Source: SOKP01 sp048887165 (GTDB lineage Archaea > Asgardarchaeota > Lokiarchaeia > Sigyniarchaeales > SOKP01). From it: a stretch of DNA of 64,000 nucleotides. The stretch is from assembly GCA_048887165.1 (NCBI GenBank), contig JBHLJZ010000007.1, forward strand, positions 6,537-70,536, read 5' to 3'. This document shows positions 17,972-25,553 of the stretch, one piece after another. The translations under genes were made by a program, and so were the position numbers. Each line of letters opens with the position of its first letter. Position 1 is the stretch's first letter. Under the pieces are notes generated by a model. That model made no database searches, was not told the origin of the DNA, and saw only the letters and a list, made by a program, of their open reading frames with translations.

Positions 17972-18259
17972 ATGATTAGTATCAATATTTATTTTCTATC
18001 ATTATTAGCAGACATTATAGGGAAAGAGAGTATTTTGGTATCTATTGACGATAAGTCAACAATTAAAGATTTATTGGGGAAATTAAGCGCAATATTCGGC
18101 AAAAATTTCCAAGAAAACATACTAGAATCTACTAATTCCTTAAGTAAATATATCATTATAGTATTGAATGGGAAGGATATTAGAATATTCCAAGATTTAA
18201 ACACTATTATACATGATGGTGATGAGATTTCATTCTTACCAGCAATTGCTGGAGGATAA
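17972..18259 (+). CDS. MoaD/ThiS-family sulfur carrier protein
   Basis: A 95-residue beta-grasp protein ending in FLPAIAGG. The C-terminal Gly-Gly is the site that is adenylated and turned into a thiocarboxylate by E1-like enzymes. An acidic, compact sequence with hydrophobic strands (INIYFLSLLADIIG, ISFLPAIAGG) fits MoaD, ThiS or archaeal SAMP proteins. It may deliver sulfur for molybdopterin, thiamine, cysteine synthesis or tRNA thiolation, or modify proteins. A matching E1-like gene is at 21401. Its last 24 bases overlap the convergent regulator gene. Confidence 0.87.
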   Translation: MISINIYFLSLLADIIGKESILVSIDDKSTIKDLLGKLSAIFGKNFQENILESTNSLSKYIIIVLNGKDIRIFQDLNTIIHDGDEISFLPAIAGG

Positions 18260-18781
18260 TTTTCTAAATTTACAATTTTTGCAGTCTGCATTACAAGTAA
18301 TATGTATAGAGGTTTCTAACAGTTCAGAGTTAATATTAATCGGAAATATTAAATCATCTGAGATATCAGTTATAATTTCCAAGGATACTCTTTGTACTTC
18401 AGGGTTAATTCTAAAGTGATTAATGATCTTATCAAATTTATTAATTTTCGGAGCAAATAATAAAATCTTCACATTATAATTGCCACTTAATTTAAAAGCG
18501 TAAATCATAAAGGGACATTCGTTTACATTTTTTAGAATTTGTTGAGGATTATTAGAAAGTAAATTTACAAATGCTAATTCAATATCTATTTTTTTACAAT
18601 TAACTCCAGCTTGAAATTGTAAAAATCCTGCTTCTCTAAGCTTCTTTAGCCTCGTCCCGACAGTTGGTTGACTTCTATTAATTAATTTTGAAATTTCCAT
18701 ATGAGTTAAATCTGGATCTTCTTGAACAATTGAAATTAATTTCAAATCAATATCATCTAATTTTAATTTTTCATTAATCAT
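18236..18781 (-). CDS. Lrp/AsnC-family regulator with cysteine-rich C-terminus
   Basis: A 181-residue Lrp/AsnC-type protein. The N-terminus has the helix-turn-helix (LDDIDLKLISIVQEDPDLTH, then EISKLINRSQPTVGTRLKKL), followed by a RAM-like effector domain. The last 20 residues carry four cysteines in C-x3-C-x2-C-x9-C order (CNADCKNCK ... SNC), absent from ordinary Lrp proteins, which could bind zinc or an Fe-S cluster and let the regulator sense redox or sulfur status. The gene overlaps the MoaD-like gene tail-to-tail by 24 bases and lies among sulfur genes. The palindrome TTCTAATTAGAA at 18839-18850 may be its binding site. Confidence 0.85.
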   Translation of the reverse strand: MINEKLKLDDIDLKLISIVQEDPDLTHMEISKLINRSQPTVGTRLKKLREAGFLQFQAGVNCKKIDIELAFVNLLSNNPQQILKNVNECPFMIYAFKLSGNYNVKILLFAPKINKFDKIINHFRINPEVQRVSLEIITDISDDLIFPININSELLETSIHITCNADCKNCKFRKLSSSNCW

Positions 18782-18932
18782 TATATTTTTACTCTGAATC
18801 TAAATCTGTATTTAAGAATTGAATCTAATTTATTATTATTCTAATTAGAATGATGTCTCCCTAACCTTTTTAAAATAAGTGCAATATTTGCATATTTATA
18901 TAATGCAAAAAAGAGGTAAAGGGAAGATATTC
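18782..18932. promoter_or_regulatory. Promoter region of Lrp gene with two palindromes
   Basis: On the minus strand a TATA-like TTCTTAAATAC (about 18809-18819) would place a start point near 18785-18795. Upstream of it, TTCTAATTAGAA (18839-18850) is a perfect 12-base palindrome. A further perfect 7-base inverted repeat (TTTGCAT 18887-18893, ATGCAAA 18903-18909) lies 24 bases beyond the stop of the PP-loop gene and may be a terminator hairpin or a second operator. Confidence 0.35.
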
Positions 18933-20000
18933 TTATAAAATATGATTTTTTAAAATTTCATGCTTTACTTTTCTAGTTACCAATTTACACGTTTTTGAAT
19001 GACTTTTTTTGCCATATAATACCGTTCCGAAAGAATTTTTAAGATCAGAATATCTTAAAGTAGCTTGTGCGGCAAACCGTAATACTTCTTCATCAATTAC
19101 TCCTTGAATGATTGTAATTGGTCCCATGACACCAGAAGTTTCCATTATCAAATCTTCGGAATTCTTTAATTGGAACAACATTTTATTTTCAAACTCATTT
19201 CTCCCAATAATAATTTTCGAATTTTTATATCTAAAATGGCGACCAAATTTTAAAATGTTCATATCTTTCATTGTTAAATTCTTATTAAATTTAAAATAGT
19301 CCTTTAATCTCCTAGAAAAAGCAGCATCTGTTAATAAGCATCCTCCACATGCATAATACTCATTTAATAAGCCATACTTTCTTGCAATTTCAAGTTGGAT
19401 CTTTCGACTACGGCCAGTTATTCCTAATAACTTATTTCTGTCAATGATTTCTTCCTTTTCTAAGATAGTTGGTTTTAGTACTAAAGCTGATAATGGTCTA
19501 AGTAGTTTCCCCTTCAGTCCTGATTCCTTTTCAACTATCTCAAGTGCTTTTTTATTTTGAGATTTAGGTCTTTGATTTAACACTTCTCCAGTAAAAATGA
19601 AGTCGGCTTTAATCTTCTCAGCAAATTCTTTAGCCTTTTTTAATATATATATTCTACAATCAATACAGGGATTGAGATTTTTACCATATCCGAATTTTGG
19701 ATTTTTAACTATTTCTAAATAATCATCATCTTTATTAAGAAAATAAGTTCTTATACCTAATTTTTCATAATAGAGATTCAATCCACATTCAGAATTTCTT
19801 AATGCCTTGTCGCATAAACAGAATGGTGACCTAAAATTTAGTGTAACTATATCAATATTTTGAAGTTTTAAAATTAAAGTTGCTATTAGGCTGTCTAAAC
19901 CTCCCGATATTAATCCTAATCCTAATATTGTTCCTACTTTATCGCATTGCATCAATATTTGAGGTGTTGATTTCAATTTTGCAAAATCTTTTAACTGCAT
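18933..20000 (-). CDS. PP-loop ATPase fused to NFACT-R-like (DUF814) domain
   Basis: A 355-residue fusion. Residues about 28-45 contain the ATP-pyrophosphatase PP-loop (ISGGLDSLIATLI). Conserved CLC, NPCIDCR and GEVLNQRP follow, as in MnmA/ThiI-like tRNA thiolases; a CGGC near residue 220 may hold an Fe-S cluster or persulfide. The C-terminal segment (FGRHFRYKNSKIIIGRNEFE, then VMGPITIIQG) matches NFACT-R/DUF814. Related two-domain proteins occur in bacteria and archaea. It probably activates a nucleotide substrate with ATP and inserts sulfur. It is divergent from cysteine synthase, and sulfur could arrive from the TusA or MoaD-like proteins encoded nearby. Confidence 0.72.
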   Translation of the reverse strand: MQLKDFAKLKSTPQILMQCDKVGTILGLGLISGGLDSLIATLILKLQNIDIVTLNFRSPFCLCDKALRNSECGLNLYYEKLGIRTYFLNKDDDYLEIVKNPKFGYGKNLNPCIDCRIYILKKAKEFAEKIKADFIFTGEVLNQRPKSQNKKALEIVEKESGLKGKLLRPLSALVLKPTILEKEEIIDRNKLLGITGRSRKIQLEIARKYGLLNEYYACGGCLLTDAAFSRRLKDYFKFNKNLTMKDMNILKFGRHFRYKNSKIIIGRNEFENKMLFQLKNSEDLIMETSGVMGPITIIQGVIDEEVLRFAAQATLRYSDLKNSFGTVLYGKKSHSKTCKLVTRKVKHEILKNHIL

Positions 20001-20193
20001 GATAGTCTTAATAGTTTAAATTCATTATCCAAGTCGGAAATTAAAATTTTTCATGAATATGATCTTCTGACAATAAATAATATTTCACTTTTTAATTTAA
20101 ATGAAAAAATTGCACTTAATTTTTTAAAAAATTAAATTTATCTTCTTAACTTGAGATAATATGATTAAATTTTAATTTAAAAATGTGTAAACT
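20001..20193. promoter_or_regulatory. Divergent promoter region with 20-base palindrome
   Basis: The 193 bases between the divergent PP-loop and cysteine synthase genes contain a perfect 20-base palindrome, TTAATTTTTTAAAAAATTAA, at 20116-20135, about 60 bases before the cysteine synthase start. A TATA-like TTTTAATTTAAA lies near 20168-20180. It is composed only of A and T, so chance is more likely than for a mixed sequence, but its position upstream of the TATA box fits a regulator site. Confidence 0.4.
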
Positions 20194-21120
20194 ATGGGAA
20201 AATATTATAATAATATTATTGAGACTATTGGCAAAACCCCTTTAGTAAAACTGAATAGAATAACTGAAGGTGTTGATCCTAACATATTTGGTAAAGTAGA
20301 AGCATTTAATCCAGGTGCTAGTGTTAAAGACAGAATTTGTATGTCCATGATAGAGAAAGCTGAAAAAGAAGGATTTATAAAAAAAGATACAGTAATAGTT
20401 GAACCAACTTCAGGAAATACAGGTATAGGTTTAGCTTTAGTATGTGCTGCTAAGGGTTATAAACTTATTCTTACCATGCCTGAAAGTATGAGTCTAGAAA
20501 GGCGTAAAATATTGAAGGCATATGGTGCTGAACTGGTCCTTACTCCTGCTACTGGAGGAATGAAAGGAGCAATTCAAAAAGCAGAAGAACTTGGTAAAGA
20601 GAGCGGAAAAATTTTTATTCCTCAACAATTTAAGAACTTAGCGAATCCTGAAATACACCGCAGAACCACAGCTGAAGAAATAATTGATGATTTAGACGGA
20701 AAAGTTGATGGGTTTGTTTCGGGAATAGGAACTGGTGGCACAATAACAGGTGTAGGGGAAATTCTTAGAAGAAAAATTGGAAAAACTGTAAAGATTTATG
20801 CTGTGGAACCTAAAGATTCCCCTGTATTATCTGGTGGTAATGCAGGTCCTCATAAAATACAGGGAATTGGAGCCGGATTTGTGCCTGATGTATTAAATAC
20901 GAAAATATATAATGAAATCATTCAGGTAGAATATGAAGATGCTATAGATATGGCAAGAAAATTAGCAATGTTAGAAGGAATATTTGTTGGAATTTCAGCA
21001 GGAGCAGCAACGTGGGCGACATTGCAAGTAGTTCATAATTTTAAAAAAGGTGAAAACATTGTAGTAATTTTACCTGATACTGGAGAAAGATATTTATCAA
21101 CGGATTTATTCCAGGTATAA
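20194..21120 (+). CDS. cysK: Cysteine synthase (O-acetylserine sulfhydrylase type)
   Basis: A 308-residue PLP enzyme of fold type II. The PLP lysine is Lys45 in NPGASVKDR, the phosphate-binding loop PTSGNTG is at about 71-77, and GIGTGGTITG and the C-terminal serine loop GISAGA complete the family marks. It makes cysteine from an activated serine (O-acetylserine or O-phosphoserine) and sulfide or another sulfur donor. No serine acetyltransferase is in the window. It converges with the TusA gene (20 bases between stops), and a MoaD-like carrier and E1-like enzyme nearby raise the possibility of a protein-thiocarboxylate sulfur donor as in CysO/CysM. Confidence 0.92.
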   Translation: MGKYYNNIIETIGKTPLVKLNRITEGVDPNIFGKVEAFNPGASVKDRICMSMIEKAEKEGFIKKDTVIVEPTSGNTGIGLALVCAAKGYKLILTMPESMSLERRKILKAYGAELVLTPATGGMKGAIQKAEELGKESGKIFIPQQFKNLANPEIHRRTTAEEIIDDLDGKVDGFVSGIGTGGTITGVGEILRRKIGKTVKIYAVEPKDSPVLSGGNAGPHKIQGIGAGFVPDVLNTKIYNEIIQVEYEDAIDMARKLAMLEGIFVGISAGAATWATLQVVHNFKKGENIVVILPDTGERYLSTDLFQV

Positions 21121-21140
21121 TTACTTAATTTTTCAAATAG

Positions 21141-21410
21141 CTATAACTTTTTTAACCTTAATAACCATAGGTTATGCGAACTATTTATTTTATTAATCTC
21201 TATTAATTCAGCTAAATTTTGTCGTCTACAATTTTCAGGTATATTCGTAGTAGCTTGAGGGAAATCTAATAAAACCTCTAGAATACTTCCTTTAGGAAGT
21301 TCTTCCAAAGCTAGTTTAGTATAAACAAAAGTCATAGGGCAAACTTCGCCTCTAATATCTATTCTGTTTATGATGATCCCATTCTTTTGCATATTTTTAT
21401 CTAATGACAT
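21141..21410 (-). CDS. TusA-like sulfurtransferase
   Basis: An 89-residue TusA/SirA-family protein. The motif RGEVCPMTFV contains the family's reactive cysteine followed by proline (about residue 25) after the first strand. It carries persulfide sulfur between partners and is a likely recipient of sulfur from the DsrE/Tus proteins. Its start lies within the 3' end of the E1-like gene (10-base overlap), which links TusA with adenylation of a sulfur carrier. A second in-frame ATG is present seven codons in (21392). Confidence 0.85.
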   Translation of the reverse strand: MSLDKNMQKNGIIINRIDIRGEVCPMTFVYTKLALEELPKGSILEVLLDFPQATTNIPENCRRQNLAELIEINKINSSHNLWLLRLKKL

Positions 21411-22207
21411 ATATTATCCAATCCATAATCAATTATTTCAACTAAGTCTTTTGAATTATCTCCGCAAGCGATACAGTTTTCATCTCGATAAACATTAATA
21501 TAATTGAAGCTGTTGCTTAGGAGATCTACATATAATATTTTATTAGTTATTAATTCCCCAATATTTAAAATATATTTTATGGCCTCGTTAGCTTCAATAC
21601 ATCCTAAAATCCCAGGAACAAATCCTATTACTCCTGCCTGCGAACAACTCATACCATCATCACCATGAGTTATATCACCAAAAACACATCTATAACAAGA
21701 GGTTTTATCTTTTGGAATTACAGTCATTAATTGACCATGAAATCTTAATACTCCCGCAATTGTAAAAGGGATATCAAGATTAATACAAGTATCATTAATT
21801 AACATTTTTGTTGGAAGATTATCTGATCCTTCTATTACGAAATCTGAATCTTTTAAAATTTGCTTAGAATTACTAGCATTTATTTTTTTATTGAATATTA
21901 GAACTTCGCAATCTGGATTTATATCATTGAGTTTTTCAATGGCACTCTCAGTCTTTAATCGGTTGATATCTTTTGTAAAATGAAGAATCTGTCTATGGAG
22001 GTTAGATAATTCAACAGTATCGAAATCGATAATTTGTAACTTTCCTATACCTGCTGCTGCTAGATAATATGCAACAGGAGAACCAAGAGCACCTAAACCT
22101 ATTAATGTTACCTTTGAATCCATTAATTTTTTTTGCCCAATTCCACCAACTTCTTTTAAAACAATCTGGCGCGAATATCTTCTAATTTGATCTTTTGTTA
22201 AATTCAT
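21401..22207 (-). CDS. E1-like adenylyltransferase, MoeB/ThiF/HesA type
   Basis: A protein of about 268 residues that adenylates a Gly-Gly carrier such as MoaD or ThiS. The nucleotide loop GLGALGSPVAYYLAAAGIG, the RYSRQ start and the NLHRQI motif are visible. A CYRC pair and a late CIAC pair form the usual zinc site, and SCSQAGVIGFVPG is the catalytic-cysteine segment. The C-terminal rhodanese domain of eukaryotic MOCS3/Uba4 is absent, so sulfur must come from a separate donor, plausibly the overlapping TusA. I prefer the ATG at 22207, whose product starts MNLTKDQIRRYSRQ as in the family, over 22237. Confidence 0.9.
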   Translation of the reverse strand: MNLTKDQIRRYSRQIVLKEVGGIGQKKLMDSKVTLIGLGALGSPVAYYLAAAGIGKLQIIDFDTVELSNLHRQILHFTKDINRLKTESAIEKLNDINPDCEVLIFNKKINASNSKQILKDSDFVIEGSDNLPTKMLINDTCINLDIPFTIAGVLRFHGQLMTVIPKDKTSCYRCVFGDITHGDDGMSCSQAGVIGFVPGILGCIEANEAIKYILNIGELITNKILYVDLLSNSFNYINVYRDENCIACGDNSKDLVEIIDYGLDNICH

Positions 22208-22304
22208 TTTTTCTATTGATAAGATAATACTCAACATAGAAATGCTTTTCGTTTATATAAAATAAGGTGCAAAAATTGCTCAAAGTAAAAGTTTAAGGAT
22301 ATTT

Positions 22305-22850
22305 TTAATTTCTTATTAGTATTCCTATTTTTCCGCCAATTTTTTGTCTAGAATTTCCTTCTTCGGCTTCAAATATATTTTCTTCAATCAAATCATATAT
22401 TGCATGTTTTAATGCTACTAAAGGAATTTTTTGAATTTCTTTTATTTCAATTAACTCGTCAATAGTTATTGATTCTCCTGGTGAAAGAAGTGCTTTGATG
22501 AACTTCTTAACATCCCCTAAATCGCTAATTACTGTTATGACGTCTCTATTAGCTTCCGTGCCAATTGTAACTTCAGATACACTGATTTTTGACATTAAGA
22601 ATTTAACTTGTTCCTCGAGTAATCTGATCCTTCCTTTTAATTCAGAAATAATATCTTTACTAGTTTTTCGAGAGGGTTTCTTTTGTTTTATATGCTTTTC
22701 TATTAGCTGCTTAAGGCGATTTTCTTCAATTCCTGCATTTAATATTGTGTGAATTTTCTCAGATTTCTTATCACTTTTTTTTAGTTCAATTCCACATTCT
22801 TCAGCTAAATTCTCCAGTTTTGAAACAGTTAATTTATTCAAATTTATCAT
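22305..22850 (-). CDS. Hypothetical protein with SAP-like and winged-helix segments
   Basis: A 181-residue protein that I cannot assign to a named family. The first 45 residues (LTVSKLENLAEECGIELKK) resemble a SAP-type DNA-binding helix pair. A basic linker, a short coiled coil (ISELKGRIRLLEEQVKFL) and a C-terminal winged-helix-like region (about 120-175) follow. This layout suggests a nucleic-acid-binding protein. It is transcribed alone on the minus strand, upstream of the E1-like gene with about 100 bases between. Function unknown. Confidence 0.65.
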   Translation of the reverse strand: MINLNKLTVSKLENLAEECGIELKKSDKKSEKIHTILNAGIEENRLKQLIEKHIKQKKPSRKTSKDIISELKGRIRLLEEQVKFLMSKISVSEVTIGTEANRDVITVISDLGDVKKFIKALLSPGESITIDELIEIKEIQKIPLVALKHAIYDLIEENIFEAEEGNSRQKIGGKIGILIRN

Positions 22851-22954
22851 TTTATGTTATCACTATCATCTAATCTTGAGCTAAAAGAATAAATAACTAA
22901 ATAATGATTAATAGAATAATTATTAAATTTTCATTATTAATCTGAAAATCAGAG

Positions 22955-23446
22955 TTGATCCCCATAGAGATAATTGAAGCAATTAAATCTCATATTCCTG
23001 CTATAGTTGAATTATGGGCGGAAATGATTGAATACCATACTCAATTTGATCAATTTTTCAAAAGAAGAGAAGATGCTAATTTAAACTATGAATCCTTCAT
23101 AAGGGATTTATTTAATTCTAATGAAGCGAAGATTTTTATAGCAAAAGAAGAAGATAAAATTCTAGGATTTATTTTAGCTAAAATTGATACATACCCCCCT
23201 ATATATTTATATGATAAATATGGCGCTATTTATGATTTAATTGTAAAATCTACTTACCGAAGAAGGGGAATTGGATCCAAATTATTAAATACATCAATTG
23301 AATGGTTTTATTCTAAAGGTCTAGATCGTATAGAACTAAACATCGTCTCAAAAAACGAGAAAGCTAATGATTTTTATATAAAAAACGGCTTTCAGGAATA
23401 CAAAAGAGTGCTTTATTTGGAAAGAAAGAAATTTAAAAGGATCTAA
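22955..23446 (+). CDS. GNAT-family N-acetyltransferase
   Basis: A 163-residue GNAT enzyme. The acetyl-CoA-binding motif is YRRRGIGSKLL (about 108-118), preceded by the strand AIYDLIVKSTY and followed by IELNIVSKNEKANDFYIKNGF, the typical motif B. It transfers an acetyl group to an amine of a small molecule or protein; substrate unknown. The start is TTG (22955); no better in-frame ATG is near. It is divergent from the gene at 22305 and converges with the MBL-fold gene. Confidence 0.85.
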   Translation: MIPIEIIEAIKSHIPAIVELWAEMIEYHTQFDQFFKRREDANLNYESFIRDLFNSNEAKIFIAKEEDKILGFILAKIDTYPPIYLYDKYGAIYDLIVKSTYRRRGIGSKLLNTSIEWFYSKGLDRIELNIVSKNEKANDFYIKNGFQEYKRVLYLERKKFKRI

Positions 23447-23457
23447 TTTAGTTAATA

Positions 23458-24087
23458 CTATATTTCTAATTCTTCTCCTATTGGAAGATATCGTGCTTTG
23501 ATTTTGTGATCATTCAGAAAGCGTTCTAACTTTTTAGCTTCTTCTTCTTTTTCTTTGTTAAAATGATATGGTACTACAAGATTTGGGTGAATCTGTTCTA
23601 TAAATTCTAAATAATTCTTAAAATTTTCTTCGAAACAAGCGATAAAACAGAGATCGATATTATTTCTAAGAGTTTTTAGTTGACTTGAAAAGATTGAAGA
23701 ATCAGCAGTATGTAAAATATTTTTTCCGTTAATAGATATAAGATAAGCTACACAATCTTCTGCCATCCAACATTGATTCTCCAAAACAGATACAATACCA
23801 TTATTTAAATCCACGGTCATTTCAGGAATAATCAGAATAAACTCAATACTTACCTCATCACATAGGCATTCAGGACCGTATATCTCAAGTTCTTGTTCAT
23901 TATTAACGTAGTTTTTTTTCAGATCTTCAATTTTTTCAGGATTAATATGATCCTGATGATGATGAGTAATAAAAATTCTTTCAATACCTTTTTGAGGTGA
24001 TACAATATAGACAGGATCAATAACAATATGATCTTGTTGACTAATTATTTCAATACAAGCATTACCTAAAAATTTGCAGTTAACCAT
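23458..24087 (-). CDS. MBL-fold metal-dependent hydrolase
   Basis: A 209-residue metallo-beta-lactamase-fold protein. The metal-binding motif is THHHQDHINP (HxHxDH variant), with LHTADSSIF and VPYHFN supplying further ligands. The closest pattern is the UPF0173/YtnP-like small MBL hydrolases found widely in archaea. The physiological substrate is unknown. It is separated by about 40 bases from the alpha/beta hydrolase upstream on the same strand and may share its transcript. Confidence 0.83.
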   Translation of the reverse strand: MVNCKFLGNACIEIISQQDHIVIDPVYIVSPQKGIERIFITHHHQDHINPEKIEDLKKNYVNNEQELEIYGPECLCDEVSIEFILIIPEMTVDLNNGIVSVLENQCWMAEDCVAYLISINGKNILHTADSSIFSSQLKTLRNNIDLCFIACFEENFKNYLEFIEQIHPNLVVPYHFNKEKEEEAKKLERFLNDHKIKARYLPIGEELEI

Positions 24088-24126
24088 TCAATTTCACATC
24101 ATAATTAAGTTAAAGAAAAAAAATGT

Positions 24127-24945
24127 TTATTTTAAGAAGTTTATAATTAAATTGTTCACAGTTGGAGCTTCTTCTATAAAGACGTGATGACCTGCTTTTT
24201 CAATAATTTCAATTTTACTATTAGGTAATACAGCATGCATTTCATCTAAAACTAATTTTGGGGACATTTTATCACTATCTCCTCCAATTATGATCGCAGG
24301 ATGTTTCAATTCAGATAATCTATCTAAGAGATTATGCATCGAACCAGCTTTTTCAAATCTTTCATAATCTTCAGGTAACATTTGATTGTCAGTAAATTCC
24401 TCTATTAAATCTTCAGCTGACCACAAACCATAAAATTTTTTCTTTGGATCCGCCTGCATTTCTTTCAAAAACCTTCGATGGTGCATTAATTTCCCATATT
24501 TCCAGAACGCCTCTTCTTTATTAGTTTTAGCTACTTCATAGAGGTCAAGCAGTGTATTCTTGAGAATATATAAGCCTGCTCCTTTATGATTTGTTCCTAC
24601 AAGAACAATTTTATTGACTTTTTCCGGATATTTTAGTGCAAAATTTTGAGATACCCATCCTCCCATAGATTGTCCCATGAGATGAGATTTATCAATTTTT
24701 AAAAAGTCCATTAATCCTTTTAAATCTTCTACTAATGTATCTAGCGTATAATCTTCTGTAGGGTGATCTGATTTACCAGAACTTCGCTGATCATATACTA
24801 CAACCTTAAAGTGTTCTGATAGAGCTCCAATTTGAGCAATCCAAACCTTACTTGTAGCCCCATATCCATGTACTAAAAATAATGGATATCCTTCTCCTTG
24901 CATTTCATAATATAACTTGATATCATTAACTTCTGCAAATGGCAT
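24127..24945 (-). CDS. Alpha/beta hydrolase
   Basis: A 272-residue alpha/beta-hydrolase fold protein. The oxyanion-hole strand LFLVHGYG, the nucleophile elbow GQSMGGWVS (Ser about 93) and the late GHHVF that supplies the catalytic histidine are visible, with Asp in IIGGDSDKM. Members include esterases, lactonases and C-C bond hydrolases. No signal peptide. The specificity is not decided by the sequence. Two other alpha/beta hydrolases in the window (26579 and 49423) are not close copies. Confidence 0.88.
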   Translation of the reverse strand: MPFAEVNDIKLYYEMQGEGYPLFLVHGYGATSKVWIAQIGALSEHFKVVVYDQRSSGKSDHPTEDYTLDTLVEDLKGLMDFLKIDKSHLMGQSMGGWVSQNFALKYPEKVNKIVLVGTNHKGAGLYILKNTLLDLYEVAKTNKEEAFWKYGKLMHHRRFLKEMQADPKKKFYGLWSAEDLIEEFTDNQMLPEDYERFEKAGSMHNLLDRLSELKHPAIIIGGDSDKMSPKLVLDEMHAVLPNSKIEIIEKAGHHVFIEEAPTVNNLIINFLK

Positions 24946-25068
24946 AACATTTTAGTTCTATTTGCTTTTATTTATAACTTTTCCCTTTTTTCCTCTTGGA
25001 GAAAAGATTGAATAAAACAATGATCATATGCTAAATTTTATTACAAACCATTGCTTTTGTTTGGGTGA

Positions 25069-25094
25069 TGAGTACTATATATATAACGTACTCA
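25069..25094 (+). promoter_or_regulatory. Cold-shock gene promoter, TATA box inside inverted repeat
   Basis: A perfect 7-base inverted repeat, TGAGTAC (25069-25075) and GTACTCA (25088-25094), encloses a 12-base spacer TATATATATAAC that is the TATA box. The start codon is at 25117, so the transcript leader is short (about 10-15 bases). A protein binding the repeat would cover the TATA box. Confidence 0.6.
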
Positions 25095-25116
25095 ATTGTT
25101 TCATTAGGTTTTTTTA

Positions 25117-25371
25117 ATGGTAAAAGGAACAGTAAAGTGGTTTGATAGCCGCAAAGGCTATGGTTTTATAACTTGCGATGACGGTTCTGGGGACGTATTT
25201 GTTCATTTCTCTGCCATACAAGGAGGAGAGGATGAATTTAAGAAATTATTCGAAGGAGACGTTGTGGAATTTGAGATTGTAGAAGGTCAAAAAGGTCCAC
25301 AAGCCAGTAATCTTACCATTACTGAGAAAGCACCTCGTCCAAGTTTTAAGCCTCGAAGAAGAGGCTATTAA
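25117..25371 (+). CDS. csp: Cold-shock domain protein
   Basis: An 84-residue cold-shock protein. RNA-binding motifs RNP1 (KGYGFI, residues 13-18) and RNP2 (VFVHF, 27-31) are intact and the KWFD start is typical of CspA. A basic RRRGY tail extends the fold. It acts as a single-stranded nucleic acid chaperone. CspA-type proteins are patchy in archaea and often considered bacterial imports, so transfer is possible. A T-rich terminator follows and the promoter shows an inverted repeat across the TATA box. Confidence 0.95.
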   Translation: MVKGTVKWFDSRKGYGFITCDDGSGDVFVHFSAIQGGEDEFKKLFEGDVVEFEIVEGQKGPQASNLTITEKAPRPSFKPRRRGY

Positions 25372-25476
25372 GTAATAAAATCTCTAAGTAGTAAAATATA
25401 CAAAGGAATTATCAAAAAAAAAAGAAACATATCAGGAAAAATATTCTTGGCTTCTTATTTTTCTTGATTTTTCCAA

Positions 25477-25485
25477 TTTTTTTTT
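25477..25485 (+). terminator. T-tract terminator after cold-shock gene
   Basis: Nine consecutive T residues, preceded by further T-rich stretches from 25444, lie about 100 bases after the stop of the cold-shock gene. Archaeal transcription commonly ends at such T tracts. Confidence 0.5.
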
Positions 25486-25553
25486 ATTTCTTTATTTTAT
25501 ATAAAGGTATAAAGTAAAATTATAAATTCTTAAAATATTATTATATCCTTGAA

